This document shows, one piece after another, positions 47,355 to 56,559 of a stretch of 64,000 nt of DNA (its first letter is position 1; every line of letters starts with the position of its first letter). Origin of the DNA: Thioalkalivibrio sp. AKL19 (lineage in GTDB: Bacteria > Pseudomonadota > Gammaproteobacteria > Ectothiorhodospirales > Ectothiorhodospiraceae); assembly GCF_000420165.1 (NCBI RefSeq), contig NZ_ATUK01000012.1, positions 267,871 through 331,870 of the forward strand, in the 5' to 3' direction. The notes beneath the pieces are model-generated. The model was not told the origin of the DNA and ran no database searches. It was given only the letters and a program-made list of their open reading frames with translations. Made by a program: the position numbers and the translations under genes.

Positions 47355-50234
47355 ATGAACGGCGTCCTGGTTCCCTCGCTCTATCTGGCCGCCGGTCTGG
47401 CGGCCTACGCCACCCTGAGCCACCTGCTGCACAGCCGGCAGAGCGCGCGGCGTACCGAGCACCGGCTGTTCGCCGCGATGTGCGCCCTGATGGTTCTGCT
47501 CGCCATCGGGTCGGCCCAGACCTACCAGGCCGACAGCATCGAGGCCTACACCCGCGCACTCACGCTGAATGTCTATCTTCTGGGCCCGTTCTACGTGCTG
47601 TTTGCCGCCTTCGTCGCGGCGCATACGCGCACCTCCGCCCGCTGGCTGATCACCGGGTTGCTGGTCCTGCTGGCGATCACCTGGATCGTCAACACCCTGC
47701 AGCCCTACAGCATGCAGTTCCGCAGCATCGACGAACTCCGCATCCTGGAACTGCCCTGGGGCGAGACCGTGGCCCTGGCCGTGGGCACTATCAGCCCCTG
47801 GTTCAGCTTCGGCGTTGTCGCGGTCTTCCTGGTGTTCGGCTTCGCGCTGGCCACGCTGATCCGGCATTACAGACGCCACCGCCAGGTCACCACCCTGCTC
47901 CTGCTGGGCGGGATCGGGGTCTTCGTGCTGTTCACCGTACAGGGCGTACTGGCCCGTGCCGGCGCGCTCGAGATGCCACCACTCGCGCCGTTCGGCTACG
48001 TGGTGATGGTGGTCATGATGAGCCTGATCCTGAACCGCGAGACCGGCGAACGCCTGCGCGACTCGGAGGGCCGTTTTCGCGCACTGGTGGAACAATCGCC
48101 CATCGGCATCCAGGTGCTCACGCCCGAGGGCGAGATCCGCCAGAGCAATCCTGCCTGGGCGCGGATGCACGGCGCCCGTGCCGCCCGTCCGGGCGGCAAT
48201 GTCCTGGAGCGACCGGATGCCATTGACCGCCAGCTCCGCGAACCGCTCGAAGACGCCCTGCGCGGGCAATACCGCGAGATCGGCCCCCTGCCCTACACCC
48301 CCCCGGACACCCCCGACGGGCGGCTCGACGAAGACAGCCCCGCCCCCGTCGGCGAGCGCTGGCTGAGAGGCTGCGTCTACCCGCTGCAGGACGCGCGCGG
48401 CGAAGTCCAGGACGTGATCGTGATGCAGGAGGACATCACCGCCGCACACCGCAGCGAGGATGCCCTGCGTCTGATCGCCGAGGGCCTGCAGGCGCGTTCC
48501 CGCGAGGAGTTTTTCCAGCAGCTGGTGCTCAAGTTGAGCAATCTGTTCGAAGCCGACTATGCCCTGATCGGCACCGAGGCCCCGGACCAGCCCGGAGTGG
48601 TCGAGACCGTTGCCCTGTGCGCCCAGGGGCGCATCGTGGAAAACTTTCGCTACGACCTGGCCGAGACCCCCTGCGAACGCGTGCTGGATATCGGTGCCTG
48701 CATCTATCCCTGCGACGTACAGCGCCGCTTCCCGCGCGACGAGATGCTGGTGGAAATGGAGGCCGAGAGCTACCTCGGTGCCCCGATGCTCGACAGCCAG
48801 GGCACGCTGCTCGGGCATATCGCGATGGTCAACCGCCGCCCGGTCGAGGATGTCGACAAGGCGATGGAGATCCTCGGGATCATGGCCGACCGCGCGGGCG
48901 CCGAACTGGAACGCCTGCATACCGAGGAGCATATCCATGCCCTGGCCTACCACGACGCCCTGACCGGACTGGCCAACCGCACCCGCCTGCATGATGACCT
49001 GACCCGGCACATCGAGGAGGCCGTCGCCGGTGGGCTGCACGGCGGGCTGATCCTGATCGACCTGGACCACTTCAAGACCATCAATGACGCCCTCGGCCAC
49101 GCGGTGGGCGACACCGTGCTCGGCGCGGTCGCCGACCGCCTGCGCGGCCACGCCCCCGAGGACGCGCTGATCGTGCGCCTCGGGGGCGACGAGTTCGCCG
49201 TGGTACTGCCCCCGCGCGACCAAGCGCGCGAGGTGCTCGAGTCCGAGCTCCTGGCCATTGCCGAACGCATCCTCGAGGCCCTGCAACGCCCCATCGTTAT
49301 TGGCGAACGCACCTTCGGGGTCGGGGCCAGCCTCGGGTGCGTGTGCTACCCGGATGCCGGCGAGAGTTCGGCGGATGCCCTGCGCCACGCCGATATCGCC
49401 CTGTATCAGGCCAAGCGCGCCGGCCGCGGCGGCGTGCAGTTCTACCGCCATGCCCTGCAGGACGAGGCGCATGCGCGCCTGCAGATCGAGGACGGCCTGC
49501 GCCAAGCGGTGGAACGCGGCGAACTGGACCTGCACTACCAGCCACAGGTCGACGCCGCCGACCGCCTGATCGGCATCGAGGCCCTGCTGCGCTGGAATCA
49601 CCCGGAACTGGGAAGGGTCGCTCCGGATCTGTTCATCCCGGTGGCGGAGGAGACCGGCCTGATCCACGGGATTGGCAACTGGGTCCTGGATCACGCCCTG
49701 GAGCGGCTCTCGCAGTGGCAGGCCGAGGGTCTGCGCCCGCCGCGACTAGCCCTGAACCTGTCACCCTGGCAGCTCTCGCGCCCCGACTTCGTCGAGCAGT
49801 TCCATGCCCGCCTGCGCCGATACCGGCTGGACGGTCACGCGCTGACGCTCGAGGTCACCGAATCCGGCCTGCTGCGTGACCTGCCGGATGCCATGGCCAA
49901 GCTCGGCGCACTGCGCCGGCTGGGGATCCGCATCGCGCTGGACGACTTCGGCACCGGCTACTCCTCGCTGGCCTACCTGCGCGACCTTCCGGTGGACGAG
50001 CTGAAGATCGACAAGTCCTTTGTCCAGGAACTGGCGGTGGGCGGCGACCGGACGCTGATCGAGAACATCGTGGATATCGCGCGCAACATGGAGCTGGACG
50101 TGATCGCCGAAGGCGTCGAACACCCGGAGCAGCGGGAACAGCTTCTGGCCCTGGGCTGCACGCACTTCCAGGGTTTCCTGTTCAGCGAACCCCTGCCCCA
50201 CGACCAACTGGTCGCGCGGCTGGACACGCTGTGA
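47355..50234 (+). CDS. membrane GGDEF-EAL cyclic-di-GMP protein with PAS and GAF
   Basis: A 959-residue signalling protein. About seven hydrophobic helices (1-230) form a membrane sensor. They are followed by PAS (~240-385; FRALVEQSPIGIQVL), GAF (~390-545; RSREEFFQQLVLKLSNLFEADYALIG), GGDEF (~560-720; RLGGDEFAVVL intact) and EAL (~730-959; IEALLRWNHPELG and DDFGTGYSSLAYLRDLPVDE). Both output motifs look catalytic, so it could make or degrade c-di-GMP. Convergent with the GGDEF gene at 50239. Confidence 0.92.
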   Translation: MNGVLVPSLYLAAGLAAYATLSHLLHSRQSARRTEHRLFAAMCALMVLLAIGSAQTYQADSIEAYTRALTLNVYLLGPFYVLFAAFVAAHTRTSARWLITGLLVLLAITWIVNTLQPYSMQFRSIDELRILELPWGETVALAVGTISPWFSFGVVAVFLVFGFALATLIRHYRRHRQVTTLLLLGGIGVFVLFTVQGVLARAGALEMPPLAPFGYVVMVVMMSLILNRETGERLRDSEGRFRALVEQSPIGIQVLTPEGEIRQSNPAWARMHGARAARPGGNVLERPDAIDRQLREPLEDALRGQYREIGPLPYTPPDTPDGRLDEDSPAPVGERWLRGCVYPLQDARGEVQDVIVMQEDITAAHRSEDALRLIAEGLQARSREEFFQQLVLKLSNLFEADYALIGTEAPDQPGVVETVALCAQGRIVENFRYDLAETPCERVLDIGACIYPCDVQRRFPRDEMLVEMEAESYLGAPMLDSQGTLLGHIAMVNRRPVEDVDKAMEILGIMADRAGAELERLHTEEHIHALAYHDALTGLANRTRLHDDLTRHIEEAVAGGLHGGLILIDLDHFKTINDALGHAVGDTVLGAVADRLRGHAPEDALIVRLGGDEFAVVLPPRDQAREVLESELLAIAERILEALQRPIVIGERTFGVGASLGCVCYPDAGESSADALRHADIALYQAKRAGRGGVQFYRHALQDEAHARLQIEDGLRQAVERGELDLHYQPQVDAADRLIGIEALLRWNHPELGRVAPDLFIPVAEETGLIHGIGNWVLDHALERLSQWQAEGLRPPRLALNLSPWQLSRPDFVEQFHARLRRYRLDGHALTLEVTESGLLRDLPDAMAKLGALRRLGIRIALDDFGTGYSSLAYLRDLPVDELKIDKSFVQELAVGGDRTLIENIVDIARNMELDVIAEGVEHPEQREQLLALGCTHFQGFLFSEPLPHDQLVARLDTL

Positions 50235-50238
50235 GCCG

Positions 50239-51969
50239 TCAGTCGCCGGCGGACGGGTCCTCGAGCCCGCAACCCAGCGCGCCGCGCCGACGCAGCGCCA
50301 GATCGGTCTCGCGCCGCGCCGCATCCGGGCACTCCTGGTAGAGCACGATACGGCTGCCGCCCTCTTCCTTGGCCAGGTACATCGCGCGATCCGCGCGCTG
50401 CAGCAACGCCTCTGCATGGTCGCCGTCACCGGGATAGAGCGCCGCCCCCATGCTGAGCCCGACCCGGACCGACTCGCGGTTCACCTCCACCGGCTCCTCG
50501 AAGCGCTCGATCAGCTTGAGCCCGATACCGGTCACCGCATCCGGATCGCGGACGTTCTCCAGCAGCAGCACGAACTCGTCGCCGCCCACGCGGGAGACCA
50601 CGTCGCTGTCGCGCACCCCCTCGCGCAGGCGCCGCGCCACGGTCACCAGCATCACGTCGCCGGCGTCATGCCCCAGGCGGTCATTGATTGGCTTGAAGCC
50701 ATCGAGATCGCAGACCACCAGGGCAAGTCCGGCGCCGGAACGCTGGGCCCGACGCAGGGCCTGCTGCAGATGCTCCTGCAACAGGCTGCGATTGGGTAGC
50801 CCGGTCAGGGAATCGTGATGCGCCTGGTGCCACAGGCGCTCCTCCGAGGCCTTGTCGCGGGTGGTATCACGCACCATTCCCAGCACCTGTACCGCCCGTC
50901 CCTCGGCATCGCGATCGATCTCGCCTTCCACCCGGACATGGCGGATCCCGCCGTCCCGGCGCACCACGCGATGATCCACCCGGTAGAAGGTCTCGCGGTC
51001 CAGGGCCTCGTTGGTCGCACGCCGCACCCGGGTGCGGTCCTCCGGATGAATGGCGCTCATGTAGGCCTCGAAGCCCGCACTCTCGGTCTTGGGGTCGAGA
51101 CCTAACAGCTCGTAGACATGTGACGACCAGTTCATGCGCTGCCCGCGAATATCCCAGTCCCAGTACCCGGCCCCGGCAATCCGCTGGGCTTCCTCCAGGC
51201 GCTCGGTGGTCTCCTGCAGTGCCGCGGTGCGGCGGGCCACCGCCGCCTCCAGTCCGGCCTGCGTCTCGCGCAGGCGCGCCTCGACCTGCTGGCGCCCTTC
51301 CAGCTCCTGGCGCAGTGCGTCATGGTCGCGCCAGATCCGTCGCCTCACCCGTATCCACATCAGCAACATGATCAGCACGGTCAGGGCGGTCGCGACCAGC
51401 GTCACCTGCTGCGCCTGTTCGTGGCGCTGCGCCATGGCGGTCACCGCCTCCTCGTTGTCGCGCTCGAAGGCCCGGAGGATGGCCTCCATCTGTTCCAGCA
51501 CCTCTTCCTGCACCGGCATGGCGTCGGCATACAGGATCGCCAGTGCCTCGTTGCGCCCGCCCGCGAGGGCAATGTCCACGAGTTCGGAGAGGATCGGGGC
51601 GCCGGTGGCCGTCAGTTCGCGCAGTTCCGCGAGCAACGCGGCGTCACGCGGCGTCCGGGCCAGCAACTCGGCCCCCGCGCGCGCTTCCAGGAAGCGCTCG
51701 GCCAGTTCGCGGAATTCCCGGTGGTAACGATCCTGCAGGGTGGGGTCCTCGGCGCTGATCACCAGCGAGGCGCGCAGCATGCGTTCGCGCACCAGGCTGC
51801 GCATGCGATGCACGCGGTCCACCTTCTGCACGTATTCTTCGGTGAGCGCCTGGACGTCGTTCTGCAGCTGCTGCACGCGCAGCCAGCTGGCCACGGCGAC
51901 CACCGCCACCAGCAGCAGCACCACGACAAAGGCACTGGTCAGGCCGGGAACGAAAGGACGCGGAGGCAT
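50239..51969 (-). CDS. membrane diguanylate cyclase with PAS domain
   Basis: A 576-residue protein. TM1 (~10-28), a periplasmic helical bundle (~30-185), TM2 (~190-208), a coiled coil, PAS (~260-380; YWDWDIRGQRMNWSSHVYELLG with the HPEDR PAC segment), then GGDEF (~400-560) with the intact SRVGGDEFVLLLE. Its stop lies four bases from the end of the convergent GGDEF-EAL gene. Likely makes c-di-GMP on an unknown periplasmic or redox cue. Confidence 0.9.
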   Translation of the reverse strand: MPPRPFVPGLTSAFVVVLLLVAVVAVASWLRVQQLQNDVQALTEEYVQKVDRVHRMRSLVRERMLRASLVISAEDPTLQDRYHREFRELAERFLEARAGAELLARTPRDAALLAELRELTATGAPILSELVDIALAGGRNEALAILYADAMPVQEEVLEQMEAILRAFERDNEEAVTAMAQRHEQAQQVTLVATALTVLIMLLMWIRVRRRIWRDHDALRQELEGRQQVEARLRETQAGLEAAVARRTAALQETTERLEEAQRIAGAGYWDWDIRGQRMNWSSHVYELLGLDPKTESAGFEAYMSAIHPEDRTRVRRATNEALDRETFYRVDHRVVRRDGGIRHVRVEGEIDRDAEGRAVQVLGMVRDTTRDKASEERLWHQAHHDSLTGLPNRSLLQEHLQQALRRAQRSGAGLALVVCDLDGFKPINDRLGHDAGDVMLVTVARRLREGVRDSDVVSRVGGDEFVLLLENVRDPDAVTGIGLKLIERFEEPVEVNRESVRVGLSMGAALYPGDGDHAEALLQRADRAMYLAKEEGGSRIVLYQECPDAARRETDLALRRRGALGCGLEDPSAGD

Positions 51970-52127
51970 CGCGGCTCAAGCCCCCCGGGGTGCGGGCGGG
52001 ACGACGGATGCACGCGCGACGGCTGCCAGCCAGGCACCACCAACCGCTGTCACATCCTTGACGCGCATCCCGTTACCCCGGTTTGATCGATCGCATCTGC
52101 ACGATCCAGCCGCGAGGGTGCCGCGAG

Positions 52128-52628
52128 ATGTCTGTCAATACAAGAGAGGGCCGCAACCGGAAAGGCCGCGAACGCACGGAAGCACCCCCGTCAGGGCGGC
52201 GGCTGGCAGAACTGGAGCGGGCCTATCGAAGGGCCGACTACGAGCTGGATACCGGAGACGGCCCACTCAGCCTGCAGATCGGCCGGCCGGCGGAGGATGC
52301 CGCGGCCTGGATGGCCGCTCGCGGCCTGCAGCGGCTGGTGCTGCTAACCGCCTGGAACCCGAGCAGCCGGCCGCTCACCAACGCGGAAAACACGCAACGC
52401 CAGCGCCGGCTGGAAAAGGCCGTGGCCGAAAGCGGTCTGCGCGTCTGGCCGGCCCGCAATCGCGACCCGGACGGCCAATGGCCGGACGAACCCGCGCTGG
52501 CGATCGCAGACCTGCCCGACGATCTACTCGCAGACTGGCTGGAGGCCTTCGGCCAGAACGCGGCCGTCCTGCTTGAACCACCCGCCACGCCCCGGCTCGT
52601 GTGGCACCCGGCGCTTGCGCGTTGGTAG
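52128..52628 (+). CDS. DUF3293 protein
   Basis: A 166-residue cytosolic protein. LVLLTAWNPSSRPLTNAENTQRQ is the DUF3293 signature. Function is unknown. ATG 52128 is favoured; an upstream in-frame ATG at 52083 would add a basic leader without family match. It converges with the CopD-like gene. Confidence 0.83.
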   Translation: MSVNTREGRNRKGRERTEAPPSGRRLAELERAYRRADYELDTGDGPLSLQIGRPAEDAAAWMAARGLQRLVLLTAWNPSSRPLTNAENTQRQRRLEKAVAESGLRVWPARNRDPDGQWPDEPALAIADLPDDLLADWLEAFGQNAAVLLEPPATPRLVWHPALARW

Positions 52629-52633
52629 CGCAC

Positions 52634-53101
52634 TTACAGCGGCAGGCGCCCGCCCGAGGCCACCACGATGGTCGCCAGGCCGATCACGGTGTTGATCCCG
52701 ACCAGGATGCGGATCTGCCCCAGCCGGCGCAGGCCTTCCTCGGTGTCGTTCGCGGCGATGGCCTGGCGCATGCGCCGGAACGGCGCGAAAAACACGTGGG
52801 CGAAAATCGCCATCATGATCAGGCCCAGCAGCAGCATGGTGTGCACGCTGGGGTGCACGTCCCCCATGCCGCCGAACACCCCGAAGATCATGTAGAAGCC
52901 GGTCACCAGGATCACCAGGACCGAGGCCCAGACCCAGGGGAAAAAGCGCGCGAACACGCCCTCCCACAGCTTTAGCCGCGCCGCGCCCTCGAGCTGCTGC
53001 CCGGCCACCGGCCGCAGGAACATGTAGGCGAAGAACATGCCCCCTACCCAGATCACCACCGCCAGTACATGCAGCACGTTTGCCAGTGCGTATCCCGTCA
53101 T
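52634..53101 (-). CDS. CopD-like four-helix membrane protein
   Basis: A 155-residue integral membrane protein with four hydrophobic helices. [20 protein letters not shown] resembles the CopD/DUF2269-like family, whose members occur with copper handling or haem membrane proteins. No metal-binding motif beyond scattered histidines (H11, two in VHPSVH, one in AHVFF) is evident, so copper transport is not claimed. Confidence 0.8.
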   Translation of the reverse strand: MTGYALANVLHVLAVVIWVGGMFFAYMFLRPVAGQQLEGAARLKLWEGVFARFFPWVWASVLVILVTGFYMIFGVFGGMGDVHPSVHTMLLLGLIMMAIFAHVFFAPFRRMRQAIAANDTEEGLRRLGQIRILVGINTVIGLATIVVASGGRLPL

Positions 53102-53230
53102 TGCCTGCTTCCTCTGTCACGTTGTCCGATGGGTCCGCAGTGTATCCATCCTGACGCCACGCTGCCGAGGCCCCGCCACCCAGGAGGGGCGAAATCATCG
53201 GCGTCGCCCGCGGGAAACCCGGGTTGCCCC

Positions 53231-53264
53231 CGCGAATGTGTACATTAATCAGCGTTTCCCTAGA
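53231..53264 (+). repeat. solo MITE-like terminal repeat upstream of ridA
   Basis: Matches the 30-base inverted end of the element at 60925-61235 at 26 of 30 positions, including GTGTACAT, AATCAG and GTTTCCCTAG, and like the gpsA-side copy is followed by an ATG. No second end is visible nearby. Confidence 0.65.
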
Positions 53265-53330
53265 ATGACGCGTCAGCAACAGGCCACTCGCCTGTTCGAG
53301 CCCCCGAACCCGCCTGCACGAGGAGCCCGC

Positions 53331-53720
53331 ATGTCGCGCGAGATTATCCAGACCGAAAACGCCCCGGCCGCCATCGGCCCGTATTCGCAGGCCGTGCGTA
53401 CCGGGGACACCCTGTACCTCTCCGGCCAGATACCGCTGGACCCAGCCACCATGGAACTGGTCGGCGGCGGTATCGAAGACCAGATTCGCCAGGTGTTCGC
53501 CAACCTCCAGGCGGTCCTCGAGGCGGCGGGCGCGAGCACCGCCGACATTGCCAAGCTGAACATCTTCCTGACCGACCTGACCCACTTCCCCCTGGTCAAC
53601 GAGATCATGAGCGAGGTCTTCGGCGAGCCCTACCCGGCGCGTGCCGCGCTCGGCGTGGCCGCCCTGCCCAAGGGCGCCCAGGTGGAGATGGACGCCATCG
53701 CCTGGTGCCCGCGCGGCTGA
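53331..53720 (+). CDS. ridA: RidA/YjgF-family enamine/imine deaminase
   Basis: Removes reactive 2-aminoacrylate-type enamines produced by PLP enzymes such as IlvA, also in this window. The 129-residue protein has [25 protein letters not shown], and [27 protein letters not shown] with the conserved arginine. ATG 53331 with a GAGGAG site. Sits directly before recG as in many gammaproteobacteria. Confidence 0.95.
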   Translation: MSREIIQTENAPAAIGPYSQAVRTGDTLYLSGQIPLDPATMELVGGGIEDQIRQVFANLQAVLEAAGASTADIAKLNIFLTDLTHFPLVNEIMSEVFGEPYPARAALGVAALPKGAQVEMDAIAWCPRG

Positions 53721-53742
53721 TCGCGCCGCGCGAGCGCGACCG

Positions 53743-55806
53743 GTGGATTTGCAGGCCCCGCTGACCACGCTGAAGGGCGTCGGTCCGGCCGTGGCCGAGC
53801 GCCTCGAACGCCTGGGCCTGGAACAGGCCGGGGACCTGCTGTTCCACCTGCCCCTGCGCTTCGAGGACCGCACCCGGCTCACCCCGATCGCCGCCCTGCG
53901 CCCGGGGCTGGCCGCGCTGTTCGAGGGCCACGTCACCCAGGCCGAGGTGATCCACCGCCGCCGGCGCATGCTGGTGGTGACCCTGGCCGACGCCCAGGCC
54001 CGGATCCTGCTGCGGTTCTTCCACTTCGGCGCCAACCAGCAACGGCGCCTGAGCCCGGGCACGCGGATCCGCGCCTTCGGCGAGCCACGCGGCATGCCCG
54101 GCGCGCTGGAATGCGTGCATCCGGAGGTCCAGACCGTGGGCGATACTCCGCCCGCGCTGGAGTCGCACCTGACCCCGATCTATCCGACCACCGAAGGCGT
54201 CTCGCAGAAGCTGCTGCGCCAGCTGGTCGCGCACGCCCTGCCGGGCATGCAGGCCCTGCCCGACCTGCTGCCCGAGCTGACCCGGCAGGGCCTTCCCGGC
54301 CTGCACGCCGCGCTGGAACAGTTGCACCACCCGCCGGCACAGGCCGAGGCCCTGGGCGCCCTCGACACCCCGGAGAACCGGAGTCCGGCGCGCACGCGGC
54401 TGGCCCTGGAAGAGCTCTGCGCCCACCAGCTCGCGCGCATGCAGCAAAGCCGGATGCCCGAGGACACACGCCGCGCCCCGGTTATCCAGCCACCCGGCCG
54501 GCTGTGGCAACAACTGCGCGACCAGCTCCCGTTCGAGCCCACCGGGGCACAGGAGCGCGTCACCGGCGAGATCCTCGCCGATCTCGCCCGGCCACAACCG
54601 ATGAACCGCCTGGTCCAGGGCGATGTCGGCTCCGGCAAGACCCTGGTTGCAGTCGCCGCCGCCCTGGCGGCGGTGGAGGCCGGCTATCAGGTCGCCTTCA
54701 TGGCCCCGACCGAACTCCTGGCCCGCCAGCACGGACGCAACCTCGCCCAGTGGCTGGAACCGCTGGGGGTGGAGATCGCCTGGCTGGGGGGGCGCCAGAC
54801 CGCCGGCGAGCGCGGCCAGCTGCTCGCGGAACTGGCCGGGGGCCAGCGCCAGGTCGCGATCGGAACCCACGCCCTGTTCCAGGAGGAGGTCCGGTTCCAC
54901 CACCTGGGGCTCGCGATCATCGACGAACAGCACCGCTTCGGCGTGCACCAGCGCATGGCCCTGCGCGACAAGGGCAACGGCCGGATGCCACATCAGCTAA
55001 TCATGACCGCCACCCCGATCCCGCGCACCCTGGCCATGGCCCTGTACGCGGAACTGGCCAGTTCGGTCATCGACGAGCGCCCTCCCGGGCGCACCCCGGT
55101 GCGCACCGCGTTGATCAGCCACGAGCGCCGCGACGAGGTCATCGAACGCATCCGCGCCGCCTGCGGCTCCGGTACCCAGGCCTACTGGGTCTGCCCGCTG
55201 GTGGAGGAATCGGAACAACTGGAGGCGGAATCCGCCGAGGCCACCGCCGAACGCCTGCGCGAGGCGCTGCCGGAGCTGACCATCGGACTGGCCCACGGAC
55301 GCATGAAGGGAACCGAGCGCGACACGGTGATGGAGCGCTTCCGCGCGGGCGCGATCGACCTGCTGGTGGCAACCACGGTGATCGAGGTCGGCGTGGACGT
55401 CCCCAACGCCAGCCTGATGATCATCGAGAACGCAGAACGCATGGGGCTTTCACAGCTGCACCAGCTGCGCGGCCGGGTCGGGCGCGGCAATACGGCCTCC
55501 GCCTGCGTGCTGCTCTACCGCCCCCCGCTGGGCGAGACCGCCCGCGAACGCCTGGAGGCGATGCGCCGCACCGACGACGGCTTCGAGATCGCGGAGGTGG
55601 ACCTCAAGCTGCGCGGCCCCGGCGAGCTGCTGGGCACCCGCCAGACCGGCGATCGCAGCTTTCGCGTTGCCGACTGGGCCCGCGACCAGGACCTGCTGGA
55701 CGAGGCCACCACGCTGGCCGCACAGGTCGAGACCGACCCACCCCGCGCCGCCGCCCTCATCGAACGCTGGCTGGGCACCGCAACCCGCTACGCCACCGTG
55801 GGATAA
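53743..55806 (+). CDS. recG: ATP-dependent DNA helicase RecG
   Basis: Branch-migrating helicase acting on stalled forks and Holliday junctions. The 687-residue protein has an N-terminal wedge/OB domain, Walker A GDVGSGKT, the DEQH box in IIDEQHRFG, TATPIPRTLAM, and the C-terminal TVIEVGVDVPNAS and QLRGRVGRG helicase motifs. The start is a GTG at 53743, 22 bases after ridA; upstream in-frame codons lie inside ridA. Confidence 0.96.
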   Translation: MDLQAPLTTLKGVGPAVAERLERLGLEQAGDLLFHLPLRFEDRTRLTPIAALRPGLAALFEGHVTQAEVIHRRRRMLVVTLADAQARILLRFFHFGANQQRRLSPGTRIRAFGEPRGMPGALECVHPEVQTVGDTPPALESHLTPIYPTTEGVSQKLLRQLVAHALPGMQALPDLLPELTRQGLPGLHAALEQLHHPPAQAEALGALDTPENRSPARTRLALEELCAHQLARMQQSRMPEDTRRAPVIQPPGRLWQQLRDQLPFEPTGAQERVTGEILADLARPQPMNRLVQGDVGSGKTLVAVAAALAAVEAGYQVAFMAPTELLARQHGRNLAQWLEPLGVEIAWLGGRQTAGERGQLLAELAGGQRQVAIGTHALFQEEVRFHHLGLAIIDEQHRFGVHQRMALRDKGNGRMPHQLIMTATPIPRTLAMALYAELASSVIDERPPGRTPVRTALISHERRDEVIERIRAACGSGTQAYWVCPLVEESEQLEAESAEATAERLREALPELTIGLAHGRMKGTERDTVMERFRAGAIDLLVATTVIEVGVDVPNASLMIIENAERMGLSQLHQLRGRVGRGNTASACVLLYRPPLGETARERLEAMRRTDDGFEIAEVDLKLRGPGELLGTRQTGDRSFRVADWARDQDLLDEATTLAAQVETDPPRAAALIERWLGTATRYATVG

Positions 55807-55851
55807 CCGAAAAGTGATTTCCTCCACGCAGGCACCAAGGGAAAAAATATC

Positions 55852-55946
55852 GACAGGAAGACGGGAAGATTGGAAGGGGTTGAGGGCACCGCGATTACCA
55901 GCGGAGTACTCAACAAGAATTTCTTCCTATCTTCCCACCTTCCTGT
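55852..55946. repeat. dispersed inverted repeat, complete copy
   Basis: A 24-base arm ACAGGAAGACGGGAAGAT... at 55853-55876 is repeated inverted near 55923-55946 with three mismatches. The region is purine/pyrimidine biased and less GC-rich than its surroundings. A single arm recurs at 63459-63484. Confidence 0.65.
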
Positions 55947-55996
55947 AAATCGCTCTTGAACTTTCTTGCGCCTTGGCGCGCTTCGGGATGGAGGAT

Positions 55997-56539
55997 TCAG
56001 GGTCTTAGCAGGGGGCGTTCGACGGCGTCGCGGGCCTCGCGGCCGGCAAGCTGTTCGATCAGGGTCAGGGCGAAGTCCATCGCGGCACCCGGACCACGCC
56101 CCGTGACCAGTCGCCCGTCGACCTCCACCGGGGCCCCGGTGGACGGGATACCGGCATCGTCCAGCGCCCCGGTGAAGGAGGTCACCCTGCGACCTGCCAG
56201 CAGTCCGGCCTCGGCCAGCGCCTTGGGCCCGGCGCAAACCGCGGCCAGGTAGCCGTCGCGTTCGGCCTGCGCGCGCAACATCCCTTGAACCCGGGCATCA
56301 TCGCGCAGGTGATTGGCCCCGGGCAGACCTCCGGGCAACACGATCAGGTCAAAGGCGGTATCCAGCACCTGGTCCATGGTGGTATCCGGCTGGATCACCG
56401 TGCCCCGCGAACAGGTCACCGGCCCGGGCTCCAGCCCGGCCACGGTGACCTCGAATTGCGCCCGCCGCAGCAGGTCGATGATGGTGACTGCCTCCAGTTC
56501 CTCGGCCCCGGCAGCCAGGGGCACCAGTACGTTCGGCAT
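55997..56539 (-). CDS. DJ-1/PfpI-family protein (YajL type)
   Basis: A 180-residue alpha/beta protein of the DJ-1 superfamily, known for protein deglycase, glyoxalase or chaperone activity under oxidative stress. MPNVLVPLAAGAEELEAVTIID, LPGGLPGANHL and the nucleophile cysteine in AAVCAGPKAL are visible. ATG 56539 has GGAGG four bases upstream. Confidence 0.92.
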   Translation of the reverse strand: MPNVLVPLAAGAEELEAVTIIDLLRRAQFEVTVAGLEPGPVTCSRGTVIQPDTTMDQVLDTAFDLIVLPGGLPGANHLRDDARVQGMLRAQAERDGYLAAVCAGPKALAEAGLLAGRRVTSFTGALDDAGIPSTGAPVEVDGRLVTGRGPGAAMDFALTLIEQLAGREARDAVERPLLRP

Positions 56540-56559
56540 CAATCCTCCGTCGGTCGCGC

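Noticed and set aside
47133..49694. 853-residue antisense open frame over the GGDEF-EAL gene
   Set aside because: Long antisense frames are expected at this GC content; the opposite strand encodes a protein with clear domains.
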